From assembly GCA_013397435.1 (NCBI GenBank), contig VZRG01000198.1, positions 276,925 to 340,924 of the forward strand: 64,000 nucleotides of DNA, written 5' to 3'. The position numbers were made by a program, and so were the translations under genes. A model generated the notes under the pieces. That model saw only the letters and a list, made by a program, of their open reading frames with translations. It did not search any database and was not told where the DNA came from. The DNA is from Erythrocercus mccallii. Lineage: Eukaryota; Chordata; Aves; Passeriformes; Dicruridae. Positions 1 to 12,323 of the stretch are shown here, one piece after another; the stretch's first letter is position 1, and each line of letters opens with the position of its first letter.

Positions 1-3000
1 GGCAAGAAACACAGCAGTGGCTGTCCTTTTAGAGAATTTGCACCAAAATACAGATCTAGTAGTAATTATTATAAATCAAGCTTACTGAATCAGTGATAGT
101 ACTAGGTGCGAAGACAAAAGCTTTACCTGTATGTAGGAAGAGGAAGCTGCTGTGGGCAACTGCAGATTTGTCAGTCTGGCTCAGTAACACATGTAGTTTT
201 AAAAGAAGTTTTGAAGGGAAAGATCATTAAAGCTACAGATAAATCGGAAGTGGAATATTAGTTTACCAAAGCAGGATGTGTCAAACTAACTTAATCTGTT
301 CTATTCTGTTTTCCTTTTTTTTAGTCTTTTTTTTTTCCTTTTCTTTTAAATAGAATGACTTCATTTTCTAGAGAAAGGAAATAAAGGGGGCGTATTCTGT
401 CTGTCTTTTTACAATGCACTCATTATGCTGCTGAAAAGAAAACTGCTTACTTGCTCAGAGAAAGTGAAATTTAAGAGCACAACTGTGAGATGATCACTGT
501 AGGTGATTTAGGACAATATTGAAAAGGAACCATCTGTATTAAGAGAAACCTTTTCCCTGATAGTCGTATAAGAAAAGTGGGAATGAAGTATCTTGATAGC
601 ACAGTAGTGGGAAGCTTAGATAATCAGGATAGCTGATGAAAGTAACTGCATTGCCTTGAGGACCCGGGGAACTACACAGAAGATTCAGCAGTAAGAGATG
701 CAAAGCCTTTCAGAAAGGTACTGTAGAGAAAATATAAATGTTGTAAGCTGAAAAGTCATCAGCTGGAAATGGAGATTATGAGAAACCTGATTTCTGCTTT
801 TCAAAATACTAGATTGCTGGGAAACTCTATTCACCATTTTCAGTATAACCTTTTGGTCCTATTATGCCTTCCTTTGCTGTGCTAAAAGTTGATTTGTTAT
901 CAAAAATCTCTTCCCCACACAGATATTTGTAGAACATAATCCAGTCACTTTCTTAATTAACTAAACAAATAGAGCTTCTGTCACTCTCTCACTGCAAATA
1001 AACTATTCCCAGACTATTTTCTATTCTTGTAATTCTTTTCTGAGACCTTGCCACCAAGATGCCTTTAGAAGTGCAGACAGCAGTGTGTTTCAGCAATGAT
1101 CTAATTAATACTGTATTACTCAGAAATTACCACTCCTGGCACTGTTATACATCCCTCTATTCAAGGACTGTGTTCTCTGTCTATACCACACTGGAAACAG
1201 ACCTTAGTCAATAATAATGATTTTGAAAAAATTTCCAGTGATGATATGGTTTAGGATAACAACCTTATTCTTTTCAATTTGATATGCTGTCTTCATTCTT
1301 TATATCCCTTTCATTGTATTTAGTCATATTAAACAACTTCTTTATTTTATGAGGCAATAAAGATCAGCCTGTAGGGATGGTTTGAACCTACTCTTACGTG
1401 TTATTCCTGTAATAAGTGGAAGGTTATTTGCAATAGGATGTGAAAATAAAATGCCAGCTTAGATACAAAGAGATTTTCCTTAGCTTTGTTAGAAATTTAC
1501 ACTACTTGTGACAAAGTAAGGATCCAAAATTGTTGATATTTTTATGTACCAATCAGTTTTATATATGTGTGTGTGTATATGCATGTGTATGTGTATGTGT
1601 ATATGTATATATATTTCAGTGCTTTTTGTATGTACACATATATATATGTGGAGGACATACATGGCTATGTCTTTATATATGTTATGCATACATAATTAAA
1701 AAACCCAGTGTTGATGTGTGTAAGTCTTCATAGATATCCCCATTATAAAACACCAAGATTAAGACATTTCGATCTTGTCTATTAGCAAATTCCTAGCATT
1801 AAAAATTATAAACCTCAAAAATGAAATTAATTAATATGTCCCTAAAAATAAGTCCAGTAAGTTAATTCTACATGGATTTTAAAAATATGGTAAATTATTA
1901 TGAATTGATTTAAGGCTAGAATATCAAGAATTATCCCATGCAGAAACATAAATCTTGCCTTCAAAATGAAATCCTATATACTTCTACCATTTAAAAATCT
2001 GTTTTACTGTATGGCAGTACAACTAGAAGTCATATGAAACTTGCTACTACCTGAACTACACTTCTTTATAAACCATAGCTCTAGGCGGGCTCTATATGGG
2101 CAGGCACATTTAGACCAGTGCCCAAAAACTAATCACAAATGAAGGGCTCTGGAGACAGATGAAATGGAAAATGAGAGGAAGCCAATATACAATTAACATG
2201 ATAACAAGGCAAGAATTGGCTTGAAATACCTTTTGCCACACTGCCCAGAGTACCCCTGGAGAGTAGACACCTTTGCTGTTTGCTGCTCCAAAGGGGAGTG
2301 GAAGTGACCTGGGCCAGGTAGTATTGGTAGAGCCATTGAGCCATTGACCTTTTACAGGTCTCCTTGCTGTCAGAAGAAAAAGGTGGTTTTTTCTGTCCAG
2401 ATATTTCTCAGTGCCCTATCTCCTCTTGAGAATACAGAGAACGTGAAGAGTAAGGCTGACACTGTCCTTCCACTCCCTGCAACTCATGCCATGTACAGCA
2501 ACTTACATGATCTGTGCCTAAGCCCAATATCTTTCCTAGGCTAGCAGCTTCAACTCAAAAAAAGATACAACAGGTTATACCAAAAAAAGGAGGGAAATAA
2601 CCATTAAAAGGACAGATTGAGAAAAAAAGATTGTCACATGGAAGTGAGAATGAAGGGCTCATGTTTCACAGTGGACAAGGAGGCACAGCTAACTAACTCC
2701 CTGTAAGCCAAATGCTACTGTATGGTCTGTGTCTGGTTCAGCATCTATACATTTCTTCTAAATATGTCACATTCTATCACCATAAATGACCATGACAAGG
2801 TTAAGCTAATAAAATATGGTACTTTTTGGGACACCAAACTGGAGCTATAAGTCATGATATTGGTTCAGGCCTTTCATTTTTAGAAATATAATGCATGATT
2901 GAGTAACTTGCTATCTCTTATGCCAGACAACAGATTCTTGGAGAAACAATCCAACTATTCCATGTTATTAAAATGGGAAACAGTCACAACAAAGACTTAA

Positions 3001-3046
3001 CTTCAGAAAAACAGTTTTACTGGCATTATGCAGTATGAGATGTATA
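1..3046. other. Intergenic, no gene seen
   Basis: AT-rich unique sequence apart from the microsatellite at 1559. Open frames of 60-70 codons show no family features. Nothing else supported. Confidence 0.6.
1559..1650 (+). repeat. TG/TA dinucleotide microsatellite
   Basis: Alternating TATG, TGTG and TATA units run from 1559 to about 1615 and resume at 1630-1650. Apparent open frames here on both strands are made of His/Ile/Tyr/Val/Cys runs and reflect the repeat only. Confidence 0.9.
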
Positions 3047-3052
3047 CCTTAG

Positions 3053-3717
3053 AGTGAGAGACAGCTGGGGATGGCAGCAGTGAGAGATCTCGAGTCAAGG
3101 CTGGTCTTAGAGCATGCAGTTTATTGCAAAGGTTGTGGGTGAAGAGGCCCCGCTGAGAGCTGCCAGCTGCAGCTTGGGGCAGGCCTGAGAAAGAGAGAAA
3201 GAGGGCAGGAGAGAGAACGAAGAGCAGGAGAGTAAGAGGAGCAAGAGGGCAAGAGTAAGAGTAAGAGAGCAAGCATAAGAGAAGTAGGGGCGTATGAGAG
3301 CGAAGTTCCCATTACAATGCATTAAATCCTCTTCTATACTGAATATTCTAATTCCCACTAACCAATCTAGTACAAGATACAAATCCTATAGCATTTACAT
3401 ACAACCTATAAGAATCATTACATTACCATACTATGTTATATTTTAAACCCTAAAAGCTACTCTTTGAACTCTTCCTTCCAAGCTAGTAGGGTCTACTCTG
3501 ACCCTTGGACTCTTGGTAAGGAGAAGGGCAATGTTTAATCAAAAGGGGATTACCTTCAGCCGGCCAAGCCGTTGTCTTTTTCAGTTGTTCAGTAACTAAT
3601 GGCTTAGCATCTTAGACATTGAAACTTGCTTTCAATTCTATTTCTCTTACAGGTTTCATATTCTCAAAATCTAAGCAGTCATATTTATAAGGCTTTTCTA
3701 TTTCATCTTCCCCAACA
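3053..3717 (-). mobile_element. Solo LTR of an ERVK-type endogenous retrovirus
   Basis: Read on the minus strand, the element starts TGTTGGGGAAGATG at 3717, has a CT-rich stretch (the GA-rich tract at 3181-3300 on the + strand), then a polyadenylation signal AATAAA near 3122-3127, and ends near 3053. It is flanked by identical six-base repeats CCTTAG at 3047-3052 and 3718-3723, the duplication size typical of ERVK-like integrases. No internal viral sequence is present, so it is a recombined solo LTR. The right-hand terminus (AGTGAGAG on the + strand) deviates slightly from a perfect TG end. Confidence 0.72.
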
Positions 3718-3723
3718 CCTTAG

Positions 3724-6700
3724 TCAGACAACTGAAAAAGTTTTGAGCTGGTGTCCAAAAAACTACTTTGCAAATAATTTTCTATGTTAAAGGTAAAAAG
3801 ACTAAGCAGTTAATTACTGTCAAAGTCATTCAATGGAAATGTCATTGACTCTAATTCAGATCTCCTGAGTGATGTATTTATGACCAAATACATGTGAAGT
3901 GTCCATTTCTGAGCATCGCTGTCAGCCATCTGCAGCAGGAACACTGCATGGAACTTTCCACTGCTTGTTGCTTTCCTACTCTCTCAATGATTTCTTTTAT
4001 GTCGTTATGCCTCAGTGGCTGTTAGGTGAGGGAACTGGATACAATGCTGGCACTCTAATTAGACTATGGTGATCAGTCAGTGGAAATTGTTTTGCTTTTC
4101 TTGCACTGCTTCATTTACCTTCCTGTTTGAACTTCTAAATCTTTTCTGTCAGCCTCTGCATTCCATCTTCCCATGCATTTTAAGAGTTCAGTTTGGGATG
4201 GGGATTAGTATCTCCAAAACTGCCTGGGTACCCAAAGGTTTTTTCTTTTTTCCCTTTGAAAAGTACCACATTTTGCTAAGAAAACATTGTGAGAGATTAT
4301 TTGTATTTTGCTAAATCCTGCTGTTCTTACTGAGGATAATATGCACTAATGGTGATAAAATCTCACACTCTCTAAGATCCCTTGGCCCCAGATAATTTCC
4401 TCTACCATAATCCTTGGGAGTGATTGAGTTTTCAAATTAGTTGCCGTTATGTGATCAAGATTCCTCCAGATGAAACTGCTTTCCTGCTCAAAAGAGCTTG
4501 AATCCAGCCTTTCAATTATACTTGTAGTTTGGCATATACAGTTCTCCTGACATCTCTTGATATTCTTGATTTTTTCCTCCATCTTTCTTATTGAAGCAAA
4601 ATCCAATTGAACATGTCAGAATAAGCCCTGGTATTATCAAACTTCAGATTTACATGCTCATGAATCACACTCAAGTAAAATAAAGCTGCTGGACATGACA
4701 CCACAGCCTACAGATCTGACCGACAGAAGAACAAAACAGGGACCTGTTACACATCCCGTCAATTAATTTTATGCAACACTTTTCAAGAAACACTCACATA
4801 TTCAATGCCTTTGGATACATAAATATGAGGAACCATTGAGCTCTTCTGTCTTTTACTGACTTCTATGCTAAGTATGGAGAGGATTAAGCACTTTGATGAA
4901 AGCCATTTCTACTGGCATAACATTTTAAGTACAGGCTCTAAAACTATAACTAATTTTAAAACAAGGACTGTGGAGCTGATATGGCATATTTGTAAATCAA
5001 ATTATTAAAGAAAAACCTGGCAAGCTGTGTTTCATAATATAAACCTAGAAATATTTGAAATAGAGTTTTAAAATATTTTTTAGACTAAGATATAAGTTCA
5101 TAATTAAAAAATGTATATGAAGAAAACTTTTATTATTATTTCTGGAACTAACAAAGAGTACTACTTTTTTACTGTAAATATTTCTTATATTGAAGTCAAT
5201 TTTAGCAGCTTGCTTTCTGCCATTGAATTCAGCCTATATTAAAGGGCCCAGAAGGAAAAAAAATTTTCTGCTAAATTATTTTAATATTGAAGAATAAAAG
5301 TTCTATCGACAACTTCTGTAAATTTTTATACAAGAAATCTCATGCTGAATTATACTTAAAAATACTGAAAACAAAATAAATGCTAGATTGCTTACTTGAT
5401 TGGAAGTAGAACATAAGATTTTTTTACTTTAGTCTACAGAGGAAACGAAAGGTAAGTAAAAATTATCAAGTGAGGAAAACATTAGGGAAGTTATGAAAGA
5501 TTCAGGAAAAACACAAAAAATTATCCAGTGGTAACATGGATCTTATAAATTATTTCTTCCTCTCTGATGATTTCCCTCATAATTGTAATAAATTTAAGTC
5601 TTGTATAGTGCTGACTATCAGCACTAATAGCTAGGAAAGGAAGCAGAGTCCCTGATAGTCATCCTACATAATTTCACTGAGAAGGGATTTTTCAGTTGTT
5701 ACTGTTTCTAATTGAAGTTTGTCAAGTGATGCTGCAGGATACAATTGGGAAGAGCTCCCTTGCAAAGCCAAACCACTTTGTGTTTTCTCTTTCACAGCTC
5801 TCTTCAAAATGATGTCTGCAAAAAACATCAGTGGATAGACTGCCAGGGTGCAACCGTAACTGTGTAGCAGATGAAGATTAATTTCACTTCTTATCACCTT
5901 CTGAAATATTTTCAAATCTTTTTTTCATCTCTATCACTTTTCTCATTCTTCTAGAGTAAAGTTTTTGGAGGAGAGACTGTGTTTCTGTTGTGTTCTACAG
6001 ATATGATCCATGTATAGGGTTCCTATTTGTTAAATTAATGTAAGTGGAAACTTTTTACGCATTCTACCACCTGAGAAGATATGCCACATATGCTCATATA
6101 TGCTAAATATCTTACTTTTCTTTGCCAGTGATGCTGCAGGTGGCACCCTGAAATAGTATTTTTCCCCCCAAAGATAAGCAAATGAGATTTAGAAAGGCAT
6201 GTGTACAGACTGCACTTCAAGCATGTAAAGCATGTCACTGCTAGGAACCATTCCAATACATGTTTCAGTGCATAGTTATGTGTTGTGTTAAGCTGTGATA
6301 TCAGGCATCTGCTTAAAAGTCAGCATGATTTCAGAACTTCACTGCCATGGGGTCTTCTTATGCTTTAAAGCCATTAAAATCCTAGGATGTGAAAGTGTAC
6401 TATCAATTCAGGCCCTTTACCCACAAGACATTATGCAATAAGTATATTTTTCACTGGAAAAGGTGGAGAAAGAGGACCCTGGACTCATGATAACAAAGGA
6501 AAATGTATTTGTTAGGACAATTGAGACCAACCACTGTGTGTGGAAAGAAAATGCAAGCTGTTTGCTTTCTCTTTCCAAAACTGTGCATCTGAGTGCATGG
6601 TTAAAATCTCTGAACTTCAGGGATCTTGAAAAGAATTTGATTCTTCAAGTATTTCTCATTGTAGGTCCCCTGAGAACGTAGCAAGGCAAGAAACTGTCCC

Positions 6701-7553
6701 ACTTCACATACTGTTGAAGATTCTTGTGTGCTACCGCTGTGAAATTGTGTGGGCTTATGCTCTTGCCTTATGTATGTGTCACACAATTAAAAAGGCTGGA
6801 GCACTTTCTACACTTCATAAAATCTTTTAAATTTTTTCTTTTTTGTTTCTCTTAGGACACAGTTCTGTTCCTAAAGTAGAGTGAGGAAAAACAAATATGA
6901 AGTAATTAATCAGATGGATATAAACAGTGAGTTGTACTTCTAGTTTTTTCAACAGTTGGACAAAAATTACTTACTCTCATAATAATGAAATCCTGAAGTC
7001 TGCTTCACAATACTGATTAGTCTTCCTGATCATATACCTCAGCAGTAAAATTATGACCTCAGGGAGTTAGCAAATGTCCTCATACAGGGCACAATCCCAA
7101 ATATCATTCGTATGTAGTCAGATCTGATTAGCTTAGGTGAATGGTAAGCTCATTTTATATTTAAATTACAGCACTAATAAAAAATGTATGAAGGTGAGAG
7201 ATTGAGAAGAGGGGCTGTGGGCAAGTGAAAGAAGAAAAAATTCCATATGCTATTTTTCAGAATGTATTTGGAGTGTGCAAAACACATCTGAATCCTCACA
7301 CACATTATCTGTCTTTAGACCCAAACATACAAAAACTTGCCATTGGTAAAAAGAATGGCCTAAAAAGTATATAAACATTGAATTCTGCCTTTGATTTAGA
7401 GAATGAATCAGAACTTTTGCAATCCTGATGAAGGTCTTGCTGATCATTAACATTGGTATGAAAAGCGTAAGTACTGGAAGCAATGTGTTTGTACAGATTT
7501 CATTGAATATACAGCTCTAATAGACCATTAAGGGAACTAACTTCTCAAGTTCC
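3724..7553. other. Intergenic, no gene seen
   Basis: AT-rich sequence between two LTRs. Frames up to 86 codons on both strands lack motifs or splice context. Nothing recognised. Confidence 0.6.
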
Positions 7554-8192
7554 TGCGAAGGTTTAGGGCAAATGTGGGAGGAAACCTCCGAAGGGGTTCC
7601 TCTGGAAAGCAAAACCCAAACGGCCCCTCCCCCCTGCCAGCCTGGGAAAAGGAACTTCCTTAGAGAAGAGTGGAAAAAGCTATTTATTTAACAAAGATAC
7701 CTACAAGTACAAAGAATGAATAATATGAAACAATAAAATGAAGAATGAAACAATAAAACCTCTTGCTGCTCTGAAGAGAGATGGCAAACTGAGAAAGTCC
7801 TTGCCGTGGTGTAGCTCAGTCTCTCAGTCCCGCCGGAGGTTCAGGCCCGGGGGGGCCGCAGGTGCGAGCCCTTGGTGCTCCTCTGGGTTTTCAGTCCACA
7901 GCAGGTTTAAACAGTCTCAAGAAAAGGAAGAAAAAACAGTCCAGGGAACTTCTCTGCCTCAGCTAGCTAAAGTAACTAAAAGCACAGGAGACCTCCGCTG
8001 CCGCTGTCCCTGTCGCCAGGAACACACCGTCAGCAGATACGGGGGAGTCAGGCCGTTCTCTCAAAACAAACTCTGCGCTTCTTCTTTCCCTGGTTCATGC
8101 TCAGAATCAGTCTTAAAGGTACAGGACTCAGCATACAGCACTAACAGAATAGACGATTGGGGATACAGGCATCATAAAGTCACCCTACAACA
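7554..8192 (-). mobile_element. Solo LTR or LTR fragment, probably avian endogenous retrovirus
   Basis: The block is more GC-rich than its surroundings and reads on the minus strand as an LTR: it starts TGTTGTAGGGTGAC near 8192, has an AATAAA at about 7684-7690, and ends in CCTTCGCA at 7554. The texture is one I associate with songbird LTRs. A 156-codon open frame on the + strand (7738-8208) is a by-product of this GC-rich sequence and not a gene. No clean target duplication adjoins these ends; GTACAG at 7491-7496 and 8193-8198 is a possible one if the element extends further left. Confidence 0.5.
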
Positions 8193-8555
8193 GTACAGTA
8201 TAGTGTAAAGATGTATGAAAGGGGAACAGTTTGGAACAACCAGAGATGAGGTCTTGTTTCTTCTCGCATGAGGGTTCTTTTCCCTATTTTTTTCATCCTC
8301 AGAGGAAATAGTGTGTTTTAAAAGACAGTCCAATCATCAAGGAGGAGAGGCATGGAACTGTACTGAAGAAACTGGATGGAAGCTTTAATAAGAAATCAAG
8401 GTCTAGACACAGGTGACATCATTAATGAAAGTCTATATTACATATTTGTAAAGAATTATATTTGATAATTATATCTCATTGTGGATCCAGTAGCAGGTGA
8501 CACAATGAAATTTCCCAATAACTTCAAGAGATGACTGGTATTTTCAGGAAAAATA

Positions 8556-9140
8556 AGATAGAATTTTAGAATTCTTAAGGTTAGAAAAGACTTAAAAGGT
8601 CATCTAATGCCACTACCATGTTCACGATTAAACCATGTCCTCAAATGCCATATCCACATGTTTTTTGGAACACTTCCAGGAATGGTGATTCAACCACTTC
8701 CTTGGAAAGTCTGTTCCAATGCTTGAAAACTTTTTCCATGAAGAAACTTTTCCTAATATCTAATGTAAACTTCCCTTTGTGCAGCCTGAAGCCATTTCTT
8801 CTCATCTTGTTGCTTCCTACCTGGGTGTAGAGACCCAACTCCCACCTCACACAAGCTCCTTTTAAGTAGGTGTAGAGGCCAATAAGGTCTTCCCTTAGCC
8901 ACCTTTTCTTCACACTAAACAACCCCAGTTTCCTCACCTACCCCTCATCAGACTTTTGCTTCAGACCCTTTACCAGCTCTGTTGCCCTTGTCTGGACTCA
9001 CTCCAGCACCTCAATTTCTTTCTTGCAGTGAGAGGCCCAAAATTGAACACAGGACTCAAACTGCAGCCTCACCAGTGCTGAGTACAGGGAGATGATCGCT
9101 GGTCTAGTTCTACTGGCCACACTATTTCTGATCCAACTCA
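8556..9140 (-). mobile_element. CR1 LINE, 5'-truncated 3' end
   Basis: On the minus strand, 8641-8937 encodes a recognisable CR1 reverse-transcriptase C-terminus: LREDLIGLYTYLKGAC, GNGFRLHKGKFTLDIRKSFF and KHWNRLSKEVVESPFLEVF. The + strand text (TTCCATGAAGAAACTTTTCC, CAGCCTCACCAGTGCTGAGTACAGGG) is typical antisense avian CR1. The A/T-rich 3' end near 8556 replaces the usual short octamer tail, and the element stops near 9140 in the middle of the coding region, the normal 5' truncation. Several substitutions show moderate age. Confidence 0.9.
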
Positions 9141-9987
9141 TTAATTTTTAATTAATACATACTCATAAAAGTACAATATCATTGATATTGCTCATGTTTG
9201 AATGTTACCAGTCAAATTCTGCTAGTTTTACTTGGAAAAAATAACTGGTTTTTTCTCCTGGTTGGATTTGGTCTGTTTCCACAGTATTAGAAAAGGTTGC
9301 AAAACAACCAATAGAAAATTTGTGTATAGTAATTTTTCAGTCTTTTCTTAAGTGTTTATATTTCTCTTTCATCCTATTATTCATCATCAGTATTTATTAT
9401 TCATAAGTTTGGAGTTCATCCAAATGTGCATTTACATAAGGTCAGGAAAGACCTAAGTACAAAGACAAAAGGCCTAAGACAAAAACCTCAGTGGACTTAA
9501 CTTCAAAGAGAGGGCGTGAAAGAACCTGTAAAAAGCCAAGTAAAAAATGTGAAATTTCTTCAGAGAAGGGAAAAGGTGAGACAAGTATCTATTCCTAGGA
9601 CATAGGTGTGTGGACCTGACTATACACAATAGATGTTCAGTCACTAAGAAAGTAACTCCAACACTCTGAATCAAATTCCATATAATTATCTCTGTGCAGC
9701 CAGAGTTAAGCCTATGGCTGCAAACCTCATTGCTTCTGCATTTTCTTGGAAATTATGACCAGACTTCTGAATACCCTTCAGAGAGTACTCAAAAGTTAGT
9801 TCCTGCAGTACTTAAAGCATATGTTGAATATTGAATATAGGAAAGTGCATTCTGTCAATGGCACTTTCTTGTGGTGGTAAGACTTGTGAAGAGTAAAAGG
9901 ATGTAATGCCATGAACCAGGCCAATAGTTATCATGTTTAGTTAGCCTATTAGATGCCGTATTTAAAAAAGGTCACATTATTTCTGTT

Positions 9988-10007
9988 TATATATATATAT
10001 ATATATA
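9988..10007. repeat. TA dinucleotide repeat
   Basis: Ten TA units between GTT and ATTTC. It is short and perfect. Confidence 0.9.
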
Positions 10008-12299
10008 ATTTCTAGTTTTATGGTTGGCAATCCATGCATAGCAGCTAAAGATTATTTTAATTGTAATTCACATTTAGGGGCCTGCTTTTGCAGGAATATG
10101 TCAAGAAAAATGTTGGCAAGTTCACAACAACTGCAAGATTGGGCAATAAGGGAATTAAAAGGATTTGTAAAAAAACCCAGTGACTAAGTGCCTATTTCAC
10201 TGCCTGTTGTATCCTGTTATATCTAGAGAATGGAAAAAGGAAATTCCAAATTGACTAGATTGAGCTGTACTTGCCATCTCAGTAATGAAACCATCATGCA
10301 ATTCTTTCAAATGAAATCTCAGTTAAACTGCACAACTGTTTCTCTTTACTTTTACACTGTAAAAATCCAGAACAGCAAGTGTCCAGGAAAAGACATTCAT
10401 TGGAAAGAAGCTACCAAAGTCTGTGCTTTTGACTGTCATCTGCAGCTTATTTCACACACCCCCCCCCAGCCCAAAACCAAGAAGCCAAAAATGGAAACTG
10501 CATGGGTGGTTTATTACTCAGCACTGAGCTCCAAGTGAGTCTTCTTGATGCAATTGTCTTCTTGATAGAAAACAGATAGATAATTTGTTGGGAAGTCCAT
10601 AATTATTTGAAGTCATTAGATTTCAGAAAATTTGAAAATGTTTCAGATTGTGCATATACTCTCACATGTTCCTGTATTTAATTTTTGGGCCTGGGTCCCC
10701 TGTTCCTGGTAACTGATACAGTCATTTACAGCTTTGCAGGTGTAAGGGGGTGTATTAGGTAAATGAGCAGATTCTGATTTGCGCAGGCCCTCTATTACAA
10801 TGAATTTGAAGTGTTTTTGCCAGGATATGAAACCTGAATACTTAAATTTCCAGTGAAGTTCTTTGATCACTACCATCTAACATAGTTTTTCAGTAAATGT
10901 TCAATGTGGTGATGTTAATAACAACAATTTCCTTTGAAAGAAGGTAATTTCTTTGTTTCACTCTCTTTTTAGAGAGATCTGTCTGCTCAGTCTCTGTGCC
11001 ACCACAATTCCTGTTAAGAGTTTTGTAACTGAAGGCAGCTATTCTAATTCACATAAAGAATGTTGGACAGGTTAATACTGTTGTGCAATATTGTGCAATA
11101 TTAATGCATTGTGCTATAACCAGCACAAGTTCCTGAACATAGCTCTGCCAGAAAAAAATATTTTTGATGCCTTGCTAAATAGTATTTTCTACTCTCAGGA
11201 ACTGTGTGTGGGGGAAAAAAATAAAAAAGATTCTGGATATAGTAAGAGAAAAACACACAAAATTGAGCAAACAAGACTAAAAAGGGCCCTTTAGGCTTAT
11301 TTTTCACCACTTGCACCAGAAATTTGATTTTAGGTGTGTTTTGTTTTACTAGAATATTAGCTTTATACTGGAGTTTAGTAACTCACATTGGAAGTCAGGA
11401 GTCAATGACTGACTATACTGGGGACAAAGAAAGATGGAGAGGATTGATTGTTACACTTACATAGTCTTTCTGGAGTTCTCTTGGTTCTGCATGGCTACTT
11501 ATCCCTCAATATTTGCAGTAAAGACAATTCCAGCCTTCACCAAATATTGTCCAAATATCTGTTTCTGAGTAGGTCATTAATTTTCAGGGACTTGCCAGCT
11601 ATGCTACACAGTAGGTGGGAAAAAATGTGGTGGTGCTTGGGTGTAATGCCAACAATAACTAGCTATTCACAGCTATGATTTCTCACCAAGTAATTATAAC
11701 TTTTGCTTTACTAGGAGAAAGAAAATACTACCAAGAATCAATTTTTTAAACACATTTACTCATTACCAAATCATTCTTAAGTTTTCTTTGGGAAAAGGAG
11801 CTAGTAGTCCTTCTTATTGGGTAGAAATTTCCACTAACTTTCTTGGGAAGTCCAGACATGCTAAAAATACAGTGTCTATATACCTCTGTGGCAAGGATTA
11901 TCCTCTTTTCCTATTAGGATGCATTCTCTATATAACGCAGACATCTCACAGCTGCATCATGGTGTTTATGATTTTTTGGCCCTGTTTCCTTCCCAATTAC
12001 CCTTGGAGAATTCCTGAAGGTGGCTGTTCTGATATTCAGGAAACTCCCTCCTAAAAATGTCACTGCTTCTTCACATCATAATGAGGTACTGTTAATATAA
12101 AGCTGTTTGTCTCAATTTGCCATTGCTACCTTTTTCTGGTCAAGGATCATGAGGACGCAGTGATAATCAGATTCGTATCCTATTTTGTTTCCCGATATAA
12201 CTGCAGTTTCAACTACTGCTAGACTGTAAAATTAATTTGCAGTCCTTGAAAATCCAGAGCTTCCCAGTAATATAATAGAAGTGAATTTTGCATTTTTTT

Positions 12300-12323
12300 G
12301 GATCTGTATTTTTTTACAGATCC
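12300..12323. repeat. Perfect 9-bp inverted repeat with T6 loop
   Basis: GGATCTGTA (12300-12308), six T bases, TACAGATCC (12315-12323). Confidence 0.85.

Noticed and set aside
7738..8208. 156-codon open frame, the longest in the window
   Set aside because: It lies inside a GC-rich LTR, on the strand opposite to the LTR sense, and has no domain, no splice context and no family resemblance.
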